Positions 23,783 to 33,146 are shown, numbered from the stretch's first letter. The stretch: 64,000 bases of DNA from Candidatus Latescibacterota bacterium (GCA_011772205.1 WVZY01000031.1:1-64000), one strand, 5' to 3'. Notes: a model not told the origin generated them from the sequence alone. Made by a program: numbers and translations.

Positions 23783-25810
23783 TTACTCGTCGGCTTTCTT
23801 TTCGGCCTCGTCCTCGTCGGACGGAGGCCCGGCTGGAGGCGGCGTCTCTTCGGAGACCAGCTCGGCTTTCTCAGGCGGACTGGGATCTTGTACCGTTGGC
23901 CCCGCTTCTGCCGTCTTCTCCTCAGGAGGCTCGGCCTGATCCATCCCCTCATCTTCTCGGGTGGATTCGGGTTCGGCATCAGCTTCGGGTTTGGGTTGGA
24001 TCCTCTCTTTCAAGTGGAATCTCTCGTGAAATCCCTTGACGGTTTCTTCATCCTGGTTTTTCAAATACGCGCTGATACTCAAAACAATCCTCTTGTTTTT
24101 AGGATCTATTTTGATTACGCGCAGAGAAAGATTGTCTCCAACTGCGAAATACTCCTCGGGATGCTTGACGTCGTTCTTTGCCATCTGTCCGATGGGGACA
24201 AAACCTTCAACGTCTTCCCGCAGTTCCACAACCGCACCGCGGTCGAGCAGGCGCGTTATCTTACCTTGCGTATCGGTGTCGATTGAATATTCCTCCGCCA
24301 GCTGGTCCCAAGGATTCTCAGTGAGCTGCTTCATTCCGAGGCTGATGCGTTTCTTCTCCTCGCTGATGTCCAGGACAGCCACCTCGATCCTGTCGTTCTT
24401 TTTGACAATCTCACTTGGATGGCGAACACGCTTCGCCCACGACATATCGGAAATATGAAGCAGGCCGTCGATACCATCCTCGATTTCGACGAAAGCACCG
24501 AAGTTGGTCAAGTTTCTCACACGTCCAGTGAGCCGCGTGCCGATGGGATATCGCTCCTCGATGTTTGCCCAGGGATCCGGTTCAACCTGCTTGAGGCCCA
24601 GCGAAATCTTCTGGTTCTCCTTGTCCACCTTGAGGACCATCGCCTCGACCGTCTCACCAATGGCGAGGATCTTGGAAGGATGCTTGACATGGCGTGTCCA
24701 GGACATTTCCGAAATATGGATCAAGCCTTCAACACCCTTCTCCAGTTCCACAAAGGCGCCGTAGTCGGTAATGCTAACGACCTTACCCCTTACCTTTTCA
24801 CCGATTGGGTAGCGCTCCTCGACGCCATCCCATGGGTAGGGCGTCAGCTGCTTGAGCCCGAGGGAGATCTTCTCCTTTTCCCTGTCGAAATCGAGTACTT
24901 TCACTTTCAAATTGTCCCCGATTGCTACAACTTCAGAGGGGTGGCTGATCCGCCCCCACGTCATATCCGTTAAATGAAGGAGTCCATCGACGCCTCCGAG
25001 ATCGACGAATGCACCGAAATCGGTGATGTTTTTGACCACACCTTCGCGGACCTCCCCGACCTCCAGCTCCGTCAAGAGCTTCCGCTTTTGTTCACGCCGC
25101 TCTTCCTCGAGCACGATCCGGCGGGAGACGACGATGTTTCGTCTTCGCTTGTTGATTTTGATAATCTTGAAATTGAGAGCCTGACCGATGAGCTCATCGA
25201 GGTTGGGAACCTGTCGAAGGGCAATCTGGCTGCCGGGCAAAAATGCATCGACGCCGAGAAGATTGACGACGAGCCCTCCTTTGATTCGGCGGGTTACTTT
25301 CCCTTCCATAATGGAACTGGTATCGTAGGCGTTCTTGATCTCTCCCCAGACTTTGTAGAAGTCCGCCTTTTCCTTCGACAGGACAACGAGCCCATCCTGG
25401 TTTTCGAGCTTCTCCAGGAAAACGTCTACCCTGTCTCCAAGCTCGACTTTTGCCTCCCCCCGGAATTCCTGAGCCGAAATGGAGCCTTCGCTCTTGAAAC
25501 CGACATCGACGATGATCTCATTCTCTCTGATTTCGGACACGACTCCCTGAACGATTTGTCCCTCTTCGAAGGTGCTGATTGCTTGATCGTACGTCTCTGT
25601 CAGCTCGGCTCTGTAGCTTTCATCCACTGTTTGTTCTTCCACTTCGGTTTCCGGATCATCCAGGATCTCGAAAGATGCGTATGCCGGCGACCTCAGAGTT
25701 TTGGACGGCGGGGCGGTCGTGCCCACGCCAGTGTGGGATTCATCACCTCCTCTCAACGGAATTTTGCTTTGTTCGGGTGCATTCTGAGCCCCGAGGTTAT
25801 CTTCTGCCAT
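23783..25810 (-). CDS. rpsA: 30S ribosomal protein S1
   Basis: Binds mRNA leaders and brings them to the 30S subunit. Six S1 OB-fold domains follow one another from about residue 80 to 560; the third to fifth show the canonical pattern (ITDFGAFVDLGGVDGLLHLTD, ITDYGAFVELEKGVEGLIHIS, LTNFGAFVEIEDGIDGLLHIS), each followed by GDNLKVKVLDFDREKEKISL-type strands. Two features stand out: an N-terminal extension of about 80 residues, and an acidic, Pro/Glu-rich tail of about 95 residues. At 675 residues it is longer than the E. coli protein (557). AAGGAGGAG precedes the ATG. Downstream of cmk, an ancient neighbourhood. Confidence 0.97.
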   Translation of the reverse strand: MAEDNLGAQNAPEQSKIPLRGGDESHTGVGTTAPPSKTLRSPAYASFEILDDPETEVEEQTVDESYRAELTETYDQAISTFEEGQIVQGVVSEIRENEIIVDVGFKSEGSISAQEFRGEAKVELGDRVDVFLEKLENQDGLVVLSKEKADFYKVWGEIKNAYDTSSIMEGKVTRRIKGGLVVNLLGVDAFLPGSQIALRQVPNLDELIGQALNFKIIKINKRRRNIVVSRRIVLEEERREQKRKLLTELEVGEVREGVVKNITDFGAFVDLGGVDGLLHLTDMTWGRISHPSEVVAIGDNLKVKVLDFDREKEKISLGLKQLTPYPWDGVEERYPIGEKVRGKVVSITDYGAFVELEKGVEGLIHISEMSWTRHVKHPSKILAIGETVEAMVLKVDKENQKISLGLKQVEPDPWANIEERYPIGTRLTGRVRNLTNFGAFVEIEDGIDGLLHISDMSWAKRVRHPSEIVKKNDRIEVAVLDISEEKKRISLGMKQLTENPWDQLAEEYSIDTDTQGKITRLLDRGAVVELREDVEGFVPIGQMAKNDVKHPEEYFAVGDNLSLRVIKIDPKNKRIVLSISAYLKNQDEETVKGFHERFHLKERIQPKPEADAEPESTREDEGMDQAEPPEEKTAEAGPTVQDPSPPEKAELVSEETPPPAGPPSDEDEAEKKADE

Positions 25811-25857
25811 GAACTCACTCCTCCTTCTTCTACGAAATTGTTTAAATGAATGGATAA

Positions 25858-25886
25858 ATCATATATAGAAATGCCAACCCTAGCAA
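25858..25886 (-). promoter_or_regulatory. Promoter of rpsA
   Basis: TTGCTA (25886-25881), 17-bp spacer, TATGAT (25863-25858), giving a leader of about 40 nt with the AAGGAGGAG site before the ATG at 25810. Confidence 0.7.
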
Positions 25887-25937
25887 GCGGAAAATAGGTA
25901 CCGGGAGCCCGGAACTGGCCGTTTCAGCCTCGATTTG

Positions 25938-27344
25938 CTAAGAATGAATACCTTGGGTGCCTTGCTCGCGCCGCTTTTCGCCGACCTCGTCCTGCAGGGC
26001 CCTGATTGCTTCCATGATCATCTCGCTGTATGAGCGGTATTCCTCTGCCTGAACGGGAGAATCAAAGCGTTTCGATGTCAACCGGATCGGCTTGCCGTGG
26101 ACCACGATCAAGCGCAATTTTCTCCGTAGGCAGTCGAGCAATCGATTACTGTTTTGGATGAAAAGTGGGATTACGGGAACCCCGGAATGAAGGGCCAAAT
26201 ACCCAATCCCGCTCATGGGTTTCCCCAGCTTACCGCCCCGCACCCTGGTTCCTTCGGGAAAAATGAGGATCGATTTGCCGCTTTTGAGAAGGTTGAGTGC
26301 CGTCCCCATTGCCTCCCTGTCGAATCCCAGCCTCTTCAACGGAATCGCGTTGTAAGTGCGGATCAACCAGCCAAAGACACGATTCCGGAAAAGGGCATCC
26401 TTAGCGAGAAAATGTACCTCTCTATCGAGAGTCGAGCCAACAAACGGGGGGTCCGAGAAGGAAAGGTGATTGCAGGCAAAGATGTAGTTCTCGTTATATC
26501 GGTTGCGGTCTTTCTTAACGATTCGAATACCCCACAGGCATTTGAGGAGCGCCTTTAAAATGAGCTGGCCAATACGATAATGGGGCCGAATTCTCTCGAC
26601 ATCTGCTCTTTGCTTTTGGTGGATTGCCAGAGCGGCAAGCTCAACGGCCTTCTCCTTTGCCAGCGTAACGACTTTTTGGACCTGCTCATCAATGGTCAAT
26701 TTCGTAGTATCGACGACCTGCGCGCCCACCGGGCATTTTAGAGGGCTTGCCTCACGGCTTGAATCGTAATGATCTCTCTTTTCGATCTCCTGCCGAACCG
26801 TTGCTGGTGTTGATTTGATGCCTTTCTCTTTCAATTCGGCGAGCCTGCGTTCGGCCCTTGTTTCCAGAGAAGCTACGATGAACACTTTTACATCAGCATG
26901 TGGGAGGACAACACTCCCGATATCTCTACCGTCCAGGACGACTCCCCCCTCTCCGGCCCTTCCCCGCTGCTCTCGTACCAGTGCTTTTCTTACAGCTGCG
27001 TGCGCGCTCACCGGAGAGACTCCTCTGGTGACTTCCGGGGTGCGAATTTCAACCGTGACATCCCTTCCATCGAGCAGAATCTTCATCTCGCCCTTTGGAT
27101 CTCTCTCGAACGAGATCGATGAATCTCCAGCCAGCTTGCCAAGACGATCGCCGTTATCCAGGTCGATGCGGCGCTCGATCGCTTTCAGCGTTACCGCGCG
27201 GTACATGGCACCGGTATCGACATGTCGGAGATTCAGCTTCTCGGCAACGAGACGAGCGGTTGTGGACTTGCCGGATCCAGCTGGACCGTCAACTGCAATG
27301 ACCAGGGACTGCAAGAACTCTTGCGATGATTTGGGTTTGTCCAT
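25938..27344 (-). CDS. cmk: Fused cytidylate kinase and 1-acylglycerol-3-phosphate acyltransferase (Cmk-PlsC)
   Basis: Two enzymes in one 468-residue chain. Residues about 10-230 are cytidylate kinase (CMP/dCMP phosphorylation): P-loop VDGPAGSGKSTTA, DTGAMYRA, DGRDIGSVVLP and EKRDHYDSSR. Residues about 265-450 are PlsC: the HX4D motif NHLSFSD, then FPEGTRVRGG and SGVPVIPLFI, which bind substrate; this enzyme makes phosphatidic acid. In Clostridia these are separate neighbours (cmk, plsC, rpsA), so the fusion looks like a collapse of that order. ATG 27344 (MDKPKSS) is the chosen start, because the longer frame overlaps hisC. The stop lies 50 bp upstream of the rpsA promoter. Confidence 0.94.
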   Translation of the reverse strand: MDKPKSSQEFLQSLVIAVDGPAGSGKSTTARLVAEKLNLRHVDTGAMYRAVTLKAIERRIDLDNGDRLGKLAGDSSISFERDPKGEMKILLDGRDVTVEIRTPEVTRGVSPVSAHAAVRKALVREQRGRAGEGGVVLDGRDIGSVVLPHADVKVFIVASLETRAERRLAELKEKGIKSTPATVRQEIEKRDHYDSSREASPLKCPVGAQVVDTTKLTIDEQVQKVVTLAKEKAVELAALAIHQKQRADVERIRPHYRIGQLILKALLKCLWGIRIVKKDRNRYNENYIFACNHLSFSDPPFVGSTLDREVHFLAKDALFRNRVFGWLIRTYNAIPLKRLGFDREAMGTALNLLKSGKSILIFPEGTRVRGGKLGKPMSGIGYLALHSGVPVIPLFIQNSNRLLDCLRRKLRLIVVHGKPIRLTSKRFDSPVQAEEYRSYSEMIMEAIRALQDEVGEKRREQGTQGIHS

Positions 27345-27399
27345 AGGATTTCTACCAGGCCATTTAGGAAGTGATGAAGCCGGGCGCAAGACGTTGGTC

Positions 27400-28509
27400 T
27401 CAGGAGCGGGCGGCCAAGACCGCGTCAAGCGCTTCGAGGAATTTCCTATTTTCTTCCGGCGTTCCGACCGTCAGGCGGAAGCTGTCTGCCTCACCACCAA
27501 ACTGCGCCATGTTCCGGGCTATGATACCTTTCTCTAGCAGCGGTTCGCATACATCCCCCGAAAATCCCTTCGGAATGATGTACAAAAAGTTCGTCTGCGA
27601 AGGTGGGCATTCCCAACCGATCTTGAGAATAGCTTTTCTCAAGCTTTCCCGTTCCTTGATCGTTTGATCTACTATCGGTTGGATTTCTTTCTGGCACTTG
27701 AGCGCTGCCAAAGCTGCCGCTTGGGCGAGCCGGTTGACGTTGAACGGCTGGCGGACTTTGTGAAGGATTTCGACCACTTGAGGATCAGCAACTGCATAGC
27801 CAATACGGATACCCGCCAGGGAGTGCACTTTTGAAAACGTTCGCAAGGTGACGAGAGAGCTTCTGTTTTTTCGCATCTCAAGCGTTTGAGGATAATCCTC
27901 GGCGGTTACATACTCGTAATACGCTTCATCCATCACGACGAGAATCTCTTCCGGTAGCGATTCGAGAAAGTCGGAAAACTCTTGTCTGGTGACATAAGTC
28001 GAAGTCGGATTGTTCGGGTTGCAAATAAATACCAACTTTGTCTTATCGTTCACAGCCCAACGAATGCCGTCGAGGTCGACTTTGTTGTCCATACAGGGCA
28101 CTTCGGTGCTCTCGAGCCCACAAATGGTGCTCACCAGTCGGTAAACCACAAAGCTCGGCCATGGGTAAACCAGATTTTCATCAGGGAAGGCAAAGGCTCG
28201 AACGAGCAGGTCGATGATCTCGTTCGACCCATTCCCTACGAATACTTCTTCTGGAGACACGCTGTGTTTTTTTGCGAGTTCCATCACGAGTTCGAAGCTT
28301 CCCGACTCCGGGTACCGGTTCACCTGGGAGAGCATATCGATTACGGCTTTCTGGATGTCTTCTTGTGGAGGGTATGGATTCTCATTCGAGGCGAGCTTGA
28401 TAAATCCCTCTTTCGTCCGTCGCTCCCTCTGTGCTGCTTCAATGGGCTTGCCGGCTTTGTAGGGCTGAACATTTTTGAGAAACGGTCGCGCCAGTTTTTC
28501 GAAGTCCAT
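27400..28509 (-). CDS. hisC: Histidinol-phosphate aminotransferase (or aromatic aminotransferase)
   Basis: Fold-type I PLP enzyme of 369 residues. SNENPYPP near the N-terminus, NPNNPTSTYVT (PLP ring contact), DEAYYEY and the lysine-bearing TFSKVHSLAGIRIGYA are all typical of HisC. It converts imidazole-acetol phosphate to histidinol phosphate, but HisC paralogues in cmk-rpsA neighbourhoods (the hisC2-tyrA-aroA-cmk-rpsA order of pseudomonads) act on phenylalanine and tyrosine precursors, so an aromatic role is plausible. No his genes accompany it. Confidence 0.93.
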   Translation of the reverse strand: MDFEKLARPFLKNVQPYKAGKPIEAAQRERRTKEGFIKLASNENPYPPQEDIQKAVIDMLSQVNRYPESGSFELVMELAKKHSVSPEEVFVGNGSNEIIDLLVRAFAFPDENLVYPWPSFVVYRLVSTICGLESTEVPCMDNKVDLDGIRWAVNDKTKLVFICNPNNPTSTYVTRQEFSDFLESLPEEILVVMDEAYYEYVTAEDYPQTLEMRKNRSSLVTLRTFSKVHSLAGIRIGYAVADPQVVEILHKVRQPFNVNRLAQAAALAALKCQKEIQPIVDQTIKERESLRKAILKIGWECPPSQTNFLYIIPKGFSGDVCEPLLEKGIIARNMAQFGGEADSFRLTVGTPEENRKFLEALDAVLAARS

Positions 28510-28521
28510 TGGTGCTTCTCC

Positions 28522-29301
28522 TTATTGAATGATTTTCCTCAGACGTATGATTTCCTTCTGCTGCAGGGGCCTCACGGCCCCGAGAGGAAGCTTTCGAATC
28601 GTCACCGGGCCGAATTGGACCCTTTTTAGTTTTACCACCCTCAATCCCACCGCCTCACATAGTCTCCTGACCTGCCTGTTTTTCCCTTCGTAAAGAGTGA
28701 CCCGCAGGATGGATTCGCGATCGAGTGCTTTGATCAGCTCAGCGCGAGGGCGCCCCTGCTTGTATGCGTCCCCTTTCCTGCTGGAGCCTACGAGCTTATT
28801 GAGTTTGGCGAGTTTTTTTTCGGTAACTGCGCCCCTTACCCTGGCCAAGTAAGTGCGGGGAACCTGAAAGCGAGGATGTGTTAGACGATAACACAACAAT
28901 CCGTCGTTGGTCAAAAGAATTGCGCCGGTAGTGTTGACATCCAATCGTCCGATCGGGTAAAGACGCCTGTTCTTCGCGTATTTCTTGGAAAGATCTAGAA
29001 CAGTAGGCCTTCCAAGAGGATCGGAGACAGTGGAGACTACGCCAGGAGGTTTGTTGAGTATTAGGATGGTCGGTGCTTGTGGATTTTCAACCGGAATGCC
29101 ATCGATCGAAACGGTGTTTTCGCCAGGTATCACCTTGACGCCGGGATTGTCTATTTTCTTTCCATCGATGGAAACTCTTCCAGAAGTGATGATGTCATCA
29201 CAAAACCTTCTCGATCCAACACCCACGAGCGCTAGGTAACGGTTCAATCGAACCGCTGCTTTTTCAGGGGTCGAATTCATCCGTTTCGCTTCAAATGTCA
29301 T
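28522..29301 (-). CDS. rluB: Pseudouridine synthase RluB/RsuA family
   Basis: Makes pseudouridine in rRNA (23S U2605 for RluB). The N-terminal S4 RNA-binding domain (RLNRYLALVGVGSRRFCDDII) is followed by the catalytic core: LNKPPGVVSTVSDPLGRPTV and the catalytic-Asp motif PIGRLDVNTTGAILLTNDG, then YEGKNRQVRRLCEAVGL. ATG 29301 overlaps the scpB stop by 11 bp; ATG 29280 is an alternative. Adjacency to scpB and hisC/cmk is conserved in several phyla. Confidence 0.95.
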   Translation of the reverse strand: MTFEAKRMNSTPEKAAVRLNRYLALVGVGSRRFCDDIITSGRVSIDGKKIDNPGVKVIPGENTVSIDGIPVENPQAPTILILNKPPGVVSTVSDPLGRPTVLDLSKKYAKNRRLYPIGRLDVNTTGAILLTNDGLLCYRLTHPRFQVPRTYLARVRGAVTEKKLAKLNKLVGSSRKGDAYKQGRPRAELIKALDRESILRVTLYEGKNRQVRRLCEAVGLRVVKLKRVQFGPVTIRKLPLGAVRPLQQKEIIRLRKIIQ

Positions 29302-30013
29302 CGGTGGTGTCGAGCGCTTCTCCCCCTTCACCTGCCATGGCTTCGCCCGGCCTCTTGAGTTCATCTTCGAGCTCTTCAGGCGATGCATGTTCGTGGGAGG
29401 ATTCAATAGCCCCCTCCGCCTGCCGCGTCGGCTCTGCAGACTCAAGTTGATCCGGTTCCGCTCCCTCCTCTTTGTACTCCTCTTGTTCGAGAAGCGCTTC
29501 GAGCTCTTCGAGTGTGGGAAGATCCTTCAGACTGTTCAATCCGAGATACTCCAGAAACTCCTGGGTTGTTCCGTAGAGAAAGGGAGCGCCGAGGACCTTT
29601 GCTTTGCCAACGATCCTTATCAGCGACCGCTCCATGAGAGTAGTGATTACCCCGCCGCAACTGACTCCTCTGATATTTTCGATCTCGGCACGGGTAATCG
29701 GTTGTTTGTATGCGATGATGGCAAGGGTTTCCAGCCCGGCCTTGGACAGCCGCTGTTTTCGTTTACCGGAATATAGTCTTGCGATGAACTTGGAGAACTC
29801 GGGGCGAGTGGACAGTTGATAACCGAGAGCGACCTTCTCGAGCATGATGCTGAACTCTTCTGTATTCAGCCTTTCCGCCAATCGGTCGATAGAATCTTTC
29901 ACGGCTGGTCGTGGTGTTTCGATGAGTTGTGCAATCCGTTTGATCTCGAGAGGCTCGTCCGATGCGAAGAGCAGCGCAAGAACGACCCGGTCCAGTTCCG
30001 CATGGTCAAACAT
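29291..30013 (-). CDS. scpB: Segregation and condensation protein B
   Basis: Partner of ScpA in the SMC condensin complex that compacts and separates chromosomes. Winged-helix motifs LETLAIIAYKQPITRAEIENIRGV and PFLYGTT are hallmarks. The first 180 residues cover the whole domain; the last 60 are acidic and rich in Glu, Ala and Pro. SMC itself is not in the window. It overlaps scpA by 8 bp and rluB by 11 bp. Confidence 0.96.
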   Translation of the reverse strand: MFDHAELDRVVLALLFASDEPLEIKRIAQLIETPRPAVKDSIDRLAERLNTEEFSIMLEKVALGYQLSTRPEFSKFIARLYSGKRKQRLSKAGLETLAIIAYKQPITRAEIENIRGVSCGGVITTLMERSLIRIVGKAKVLGAPFLYGTTQEFLEYLGLNSLKDLPTLEELEALLEQEEYKEEGAEPDQLESAEPTRQAEGAIESSHEHASPEELEDELKRPGEAMAGEGGEALDTTDDI

Positions 30014-30803
30014 CAGGGGCCTCCTCAGCGCTATCTGTATCCGATCCAGCTCCCTCTTCGTTCACATCCGGACTGCTTGCATCGTTTTCGAAACCCGCAG
30101 CCCTGTAAATCCAAATCGATCCGAACGCACCCTCCTGCCGTGCTTTCACCTTGGCGAGTTTGATCAGTTCGAGAAGTGCCATAAACGTGACGATCAACTC
30201 CAACCGACTCGAAGATCCCGAGAATAGTTCATGGAAGGCGACCTGGGATCGAAGGGAAAGGGCCGACAGGATCGCATCGATCCGTTCTTCCATCGTAATG
30301 ATTTCCGGTTCGATTTCGGAGATTTCTCTTTCCTCGAACGCCGAAATGATTTTTTGGAAGGCTCGCATTAGCTGGTAGAGGTTGAGTTCCAACGTAGATT
30401 CTTCGATAAATTCCTTTTCCCGGTCGGGAATGGGCCGCTTGAACACTTTGAGCCGCTCTTCCTCCATCTCCCTCAGTGATTTCGCCGCTTCGACCATCTT
30501 CTTGTATTCGAGCAGGCTGCGGACCAGTCCTTCGCGGGGATCTTCTTCCATGTCATCTTTACGGAGCAGCATTTGCACCTTGATTCTCATTAGTGTGGCG
30601 GCCATCACAAAGAACTCGCCCGCGAGTTCGATGTGTAGTTCCTCCATCAAGTCGAGGTAATCCAGATACTCTTTGGTGATTCTCGCAATGGGGATATCGT
30701 AAATGTCGAGGTTATCCCGCCTGATGAGGTATAACAACACGCCCAGCGGCGCTCTAACGCCCTCTAGCTCGGTGCGGTAAACATGTGCGGGTTCTTCAGC
30801 CAA
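30006..30803 (-). CDS. scpA: Segregation and condensation protein A
   Basis: Kleisin subunit of the SMC-ScpAB condensin. N-terminal GPLDLLL-like start is here ELEGVRAPLGVLLYLIRRDNLDIYDIPIA, followed by YLDYLDLMEELHIELAGEFFVMAATLMRIK, which is the best-conserved ScpA region. The C-terminal winged helix (VAFHELF, IVTFMALLELIKLAKVKARQEGAFGSI) binds the SMC head. An acidic tail follows. It overlaps trpS by 8 bp. Confidence 0.95.
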   Translation of the reverse strand: MAEEPAHVYRTELEGVRAPLGVLLYLIRRDNLDIYDIPIARITKEYLDYLDLMEELHIELAGEFFVMAATLMRIKVQMLLRKDDMEEDPREGLVRSLLEYKKMVEAAKSLREMEEERLKVFKRPIPDREKEFIEESTLELNLYQLMRAFQKIISAFEEREISEIEPEIITMEERIDAILSALSLRSQVAFHELFSGSSSRLELIVTFMALLELIKLAKVKARQEGAFGSIWIYRAAGFENDASSPDVNEEGAGSDTDSAEEAPDV

Positions 30804-31785
30804 GTTTCATTTTCTCCCTGACCATTTTCATGGTCTCTTGGGCCCGCTCGCGCGCTCTCCTGTTACCCTCATCGATGATCTCATCTACAGCGCCCGGTGT
30901 ATCTTCGAGCGCTCTGCGCTTATCACGAAGCGGCTCGAAAAACTTCGCTATGGCGGCAGCAACCTGTTGCTTGCATTCCACGCAGCCGATCTTAGCGCCG
31001 GTGCAGGCTGAGTGTATCTCTTTGGTGCGATCCGCCCCAAATTTCTGCCAATATGTGTAAATCAAACAGATCTCTGGATGACCCGGATCCGATCTTCGCT
31101 TGCGGGCGGGATCGGTGAAGGCCGTCATGACTTTCTTCTTTATCTCCTCGTGGCCGTCCGAGATTTCGATCGTATTGCCGAGCGATTTGCTCATTCGGTT
31201 CCCATCGAGACCGGGAAAGCGGGCAAACTGGGTAAGTTTTCCATCGGGGATCGGGAAGACGGTTCCAAAGACTTGATTGAATTTTCTTGCGATTTCCCGG
31301 GTGATCTCGACGTGTGGCATCTGATCCTCCCCAACCGGAACAAGATCGGCACGGTACATGAGAATGTCCGCCGCCTGGAGAACCGGGTATCCGAGATGCC
31401 CGTAACTGACGTTTTGATCCAGCTGGAGGTCTCGAACCTGTTCCTTGAGTGTGGGATTGCGTTCGAGACGCGGTTTTGTGATGAGCATCGACAGGAGGAG
31501 AAACAGTTCAGCGTGCTCCTTGATCTGTGACTGAATGAAAAGGGTGGAGATCTCCGGATCGAGGCCGGCCCCGATCCAATCGAGGAACATTTCCCGAGTG
31601 TATCTGCGGATCTCATCCGTGTGCTCGTGATCCGTCGTGAGGACGTGCCAATCCGCAACCATGAAGTAACATTTGTACTCCTTCTGGAGCGCCACCCAAT
31701 TCTCCAGCGCGCCGGTATAGTTACCGAGATGAAGCTTTCCCGTCGGCCGATTTCCGCTCAGTATGATCTTCTTATTCTTCGACAT
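30796..31785 (-). CDS. trpS: Tryptophanyl-tRNA synthetase
   Basis: Class I synthetase charging tRNA-Trp. GNRPTGKLHLGNYTGAL carries the HIGH-type signature, and GNRMSKSLGN is the KMSKS loop. The length (329 residues) is standard. AAGGAGGGG stands directly ahead of the ATG at 31785, and a strong promoter lies upstream. It leads a six-gene unit: trpS-scpA-scpB-rluB-hisC-cmk/plsC. I find no T-box signature in the leader. Confidence 0.97.
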   Translation of the reverse strand: MSKNKKIILSGNRPTGKLHLGNYTGALENWVALQKEYKCYFMVADWHVLTTDHEHTDEIRRYTREMFLDWIGAGLDPEISTLFIQSQIKEHAELFLLLSMLITKPRLERNPTLKEQVRDLQLDQNVSYGHLGYPVLQAADILMYRADLVPVGEDQMPHVEITREIARKFNQVFGTVFPIPDGKLTQFARFPGLDGNRMSKSLGNTIEISDGHEEIKKKVMTAFTDPARKRRSDPGHPEICLIYTYWQKFGADRTKEIHSACTGAKIGCVECKQQVAAAIAKFFEPLRDKRRALEDTPGAVDEIIDEGNRRARERAQETMKMVREKMKLG

Positions 31786-31823
31786 GCCCCTCCTTACGGC
31801 AAAAAGGCTTGAGATCAGGCCCG

Positions 31824-31853
31824 ATCTTACGCATCAAATCTTGAAAGTGTCAA
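31824..31853 (-). promoter_or_regulatory. Promoter of the trpS-scpAB-rluB-hisC-cmk unit
   Basis: A perfect TTGACA (31853-31848), an 18-bp spacer and TAAGAT (31829-31824). The 5' leader is about 30 nt and includes a small hairpin (AGATC/GATCT) and a GCCTTTTTG run. Confidence 0.72.
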
Positions 31854-31947
31854 GAAAAGACGGCCCCTTCGACAGCACGGTACAGTCAGGAATTACCGGT
31901 ATTGCAGCGTGCTGATCGTCCTTTAAAGGTATCGCCGTGGCTTCCAA

Positions 31948-32847
31948 TTACCCGCGCGGGTGAAACGCTTTATGCACCTCGATGAGATGCCTCGTGTCCA
32001 CGCTGGTATACACCTGAGTCGTCGATATGTCGGCATGGCCGAGCAGTTCCTGCACATACCTCAAATCGGCGCCTCCCTCGAGGAGGTGTGTTGCAAAAGA
32101 GTGTCTCAGCACATGGGGGCTTACCTCCAATTCGATTCCTGCGGCGGCAGCGTGGCGTTTGAGGTTTTTGAAGAACCCCACCCGGGAAATCCCAACCCCT
32201 TTTCGATTCAGGAACAAATAAGGGGAAATGCGGCTTTTTGCGAGCACAGGCCGGCCGCGTGCAAGATACCTCCGGAGCGCCCGATCGGCATGTTTCCCAT
32301 ACGGGACGAGCCGCTCCTTGCGACCCTTGCCTCTGACCAGGAGTAGCTGTTCATCTTCCATGAGATCATCCAACTCGAGACCGCACAGCTCGGACACGCG
32401 AAGACCTGCACCGTATCCGACCTCGAGCATTGCACGATCGCGGATGCCAATCGGGGTTCTGGAATCGGGCGCGGCAAGAAGACGCTCTATTTGATCGATG
32501 GTCAGCACTTTCGGAATCCGTTTGGCGCGCTTCGGTGTGGCAAGCTTCCTTCCTGGAGTTTCCGGAGCCATCCCCTCGCGTGCGAGAAATTGCTGGAACT
32601 GTCGAACCGCCGACAGCGCCCTGGCGCGGGAGCTCGCCCGGAGGTTGCGGCGGGTCAGTTTGACCAGATGGAGCTCGGGTGCCTCCAGGGGGATGGCGTC
32701 CGTATGTCGAACACCAAGGTCCTCGAGGGTATCAATGTATGCCCTCAAATCCCTCCCATAGGATTCGATAGTATTAGGCAAAAGGCCTTTCTCGACTGCG
32801 ATGTAGTCGAGAAAGCAGTCCAAAGCGGCATCGAGCAAATATTTCAT
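31948..32847 (-). CDS. xerD: Tyrosine recombinase XerD
   Basis: Site-specific recombinase for chromosome-dimer resolution. 299 residues from ATG 32847. The catalytic set is visible: Arg in GAGLRVSELC, Lys in GKGRKERLVPYG, HVLRHSFATHLLEGGADL (His and Arg), GHADISTTQVYT (His and nucleophile Tyr). The N-terminal SAM-like domain (FLDYIAVEKGLLPNTIESYGRDL) is typical. The longer frame to 33060 runs through rpsT on the other strand and is not used. It diverges from rpsT. Confidence 0.95.
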   Translation of the reverse strand: MKYLLDAALDCFLDYIAVEKGLLPNTIESYGRDLRAYIDTLEDLGVRHTDAIPLEAPELHLVKLTRRNLRASSRARALSAVRQFQQFLAREGMAPETPGRKLATPKRAKRIPKVLTIDQIERLLAAPDSRTPIGIRDRAMLEVGYGAGLRVSELCGLELDDLMEDEQLLLVRGKGRKERLVPYGKHADRALRRYLARGRPVLAKSRISPYLFLNRKGVGISRVGFFKNLKRHAAAAGIELEVSPHVLRHSFATHLLEGGADLRYVQELLGHADISTTQVYTSVDTRHLIEVHKAFHPRG

Positions 32848-32856
32848 AGCGAGCTC

Positions 32857-32885
32857 TTGACGAATGACGATTGAGGCGTTATCGT
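32857..32885 (+). promoter_or_regulatory. Promoter of rpsT
   Basis: TTGACG (32857-32862), 17-bp spacer, TATCGT (32880-32885) on the plus strand, about 28 bp before the rpsT ATG. The region is shared with the divergent xerD start. Confidence 0.6.
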
Positions 32886-32912
32886 TTGGGTTATTATTAA
32901 GGAGGATTTCGC

Positions 32913-33146
32913 ATGCCACAACATAAATCAGCAAAAAAACGAATGGTGACAAACCTAAAGCGCCAGGAGCGCAACCGAGCGGCGAAAAGCGCTCTGAGAA
33001 CTGCTCTGAGGAAGTACAGAGAAATGAGCGATGAGGATAAAAAGGGCGCCATTGCGGCACTGCAGTCCACCCTCGACAGCGCAGTGAGGAAAGGCATCAT
33101 TCACAGGAATAAAGCGGATCGACTGAAATCACGCCTGGCACCGTAG
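32913..33146 (+). CDS. rpsT: 30S ribosomal protein S20
   Basis: The only plus-strand gene in the window. 77 residues, basic, with the S20 pattern MPQHKSAKKR then NLKRQERNRAAKSALRTALR and a C-terminal NKADRLKSRL. AAGGAGG stands 8 nt ahead of the ATG, and a terminator follows 33 bp after the stop, so it forms a single-gene transcription unit. Confidence 0.97.
   Translation: MPQHKSAKKRMVTNLKRQERNRAAKSALRTALRKYREMSDEDKKGAIAALQSTLDSAVRKGIIHRNKADRLKSRLAP

Noticed and set aside
31786-31947. T-box leader before trpS
   Set aside because: No T-box core (GGTGG..ACCGCG) or specifier loop; a TTGACA-18-TAAGAT promoter explains the region.
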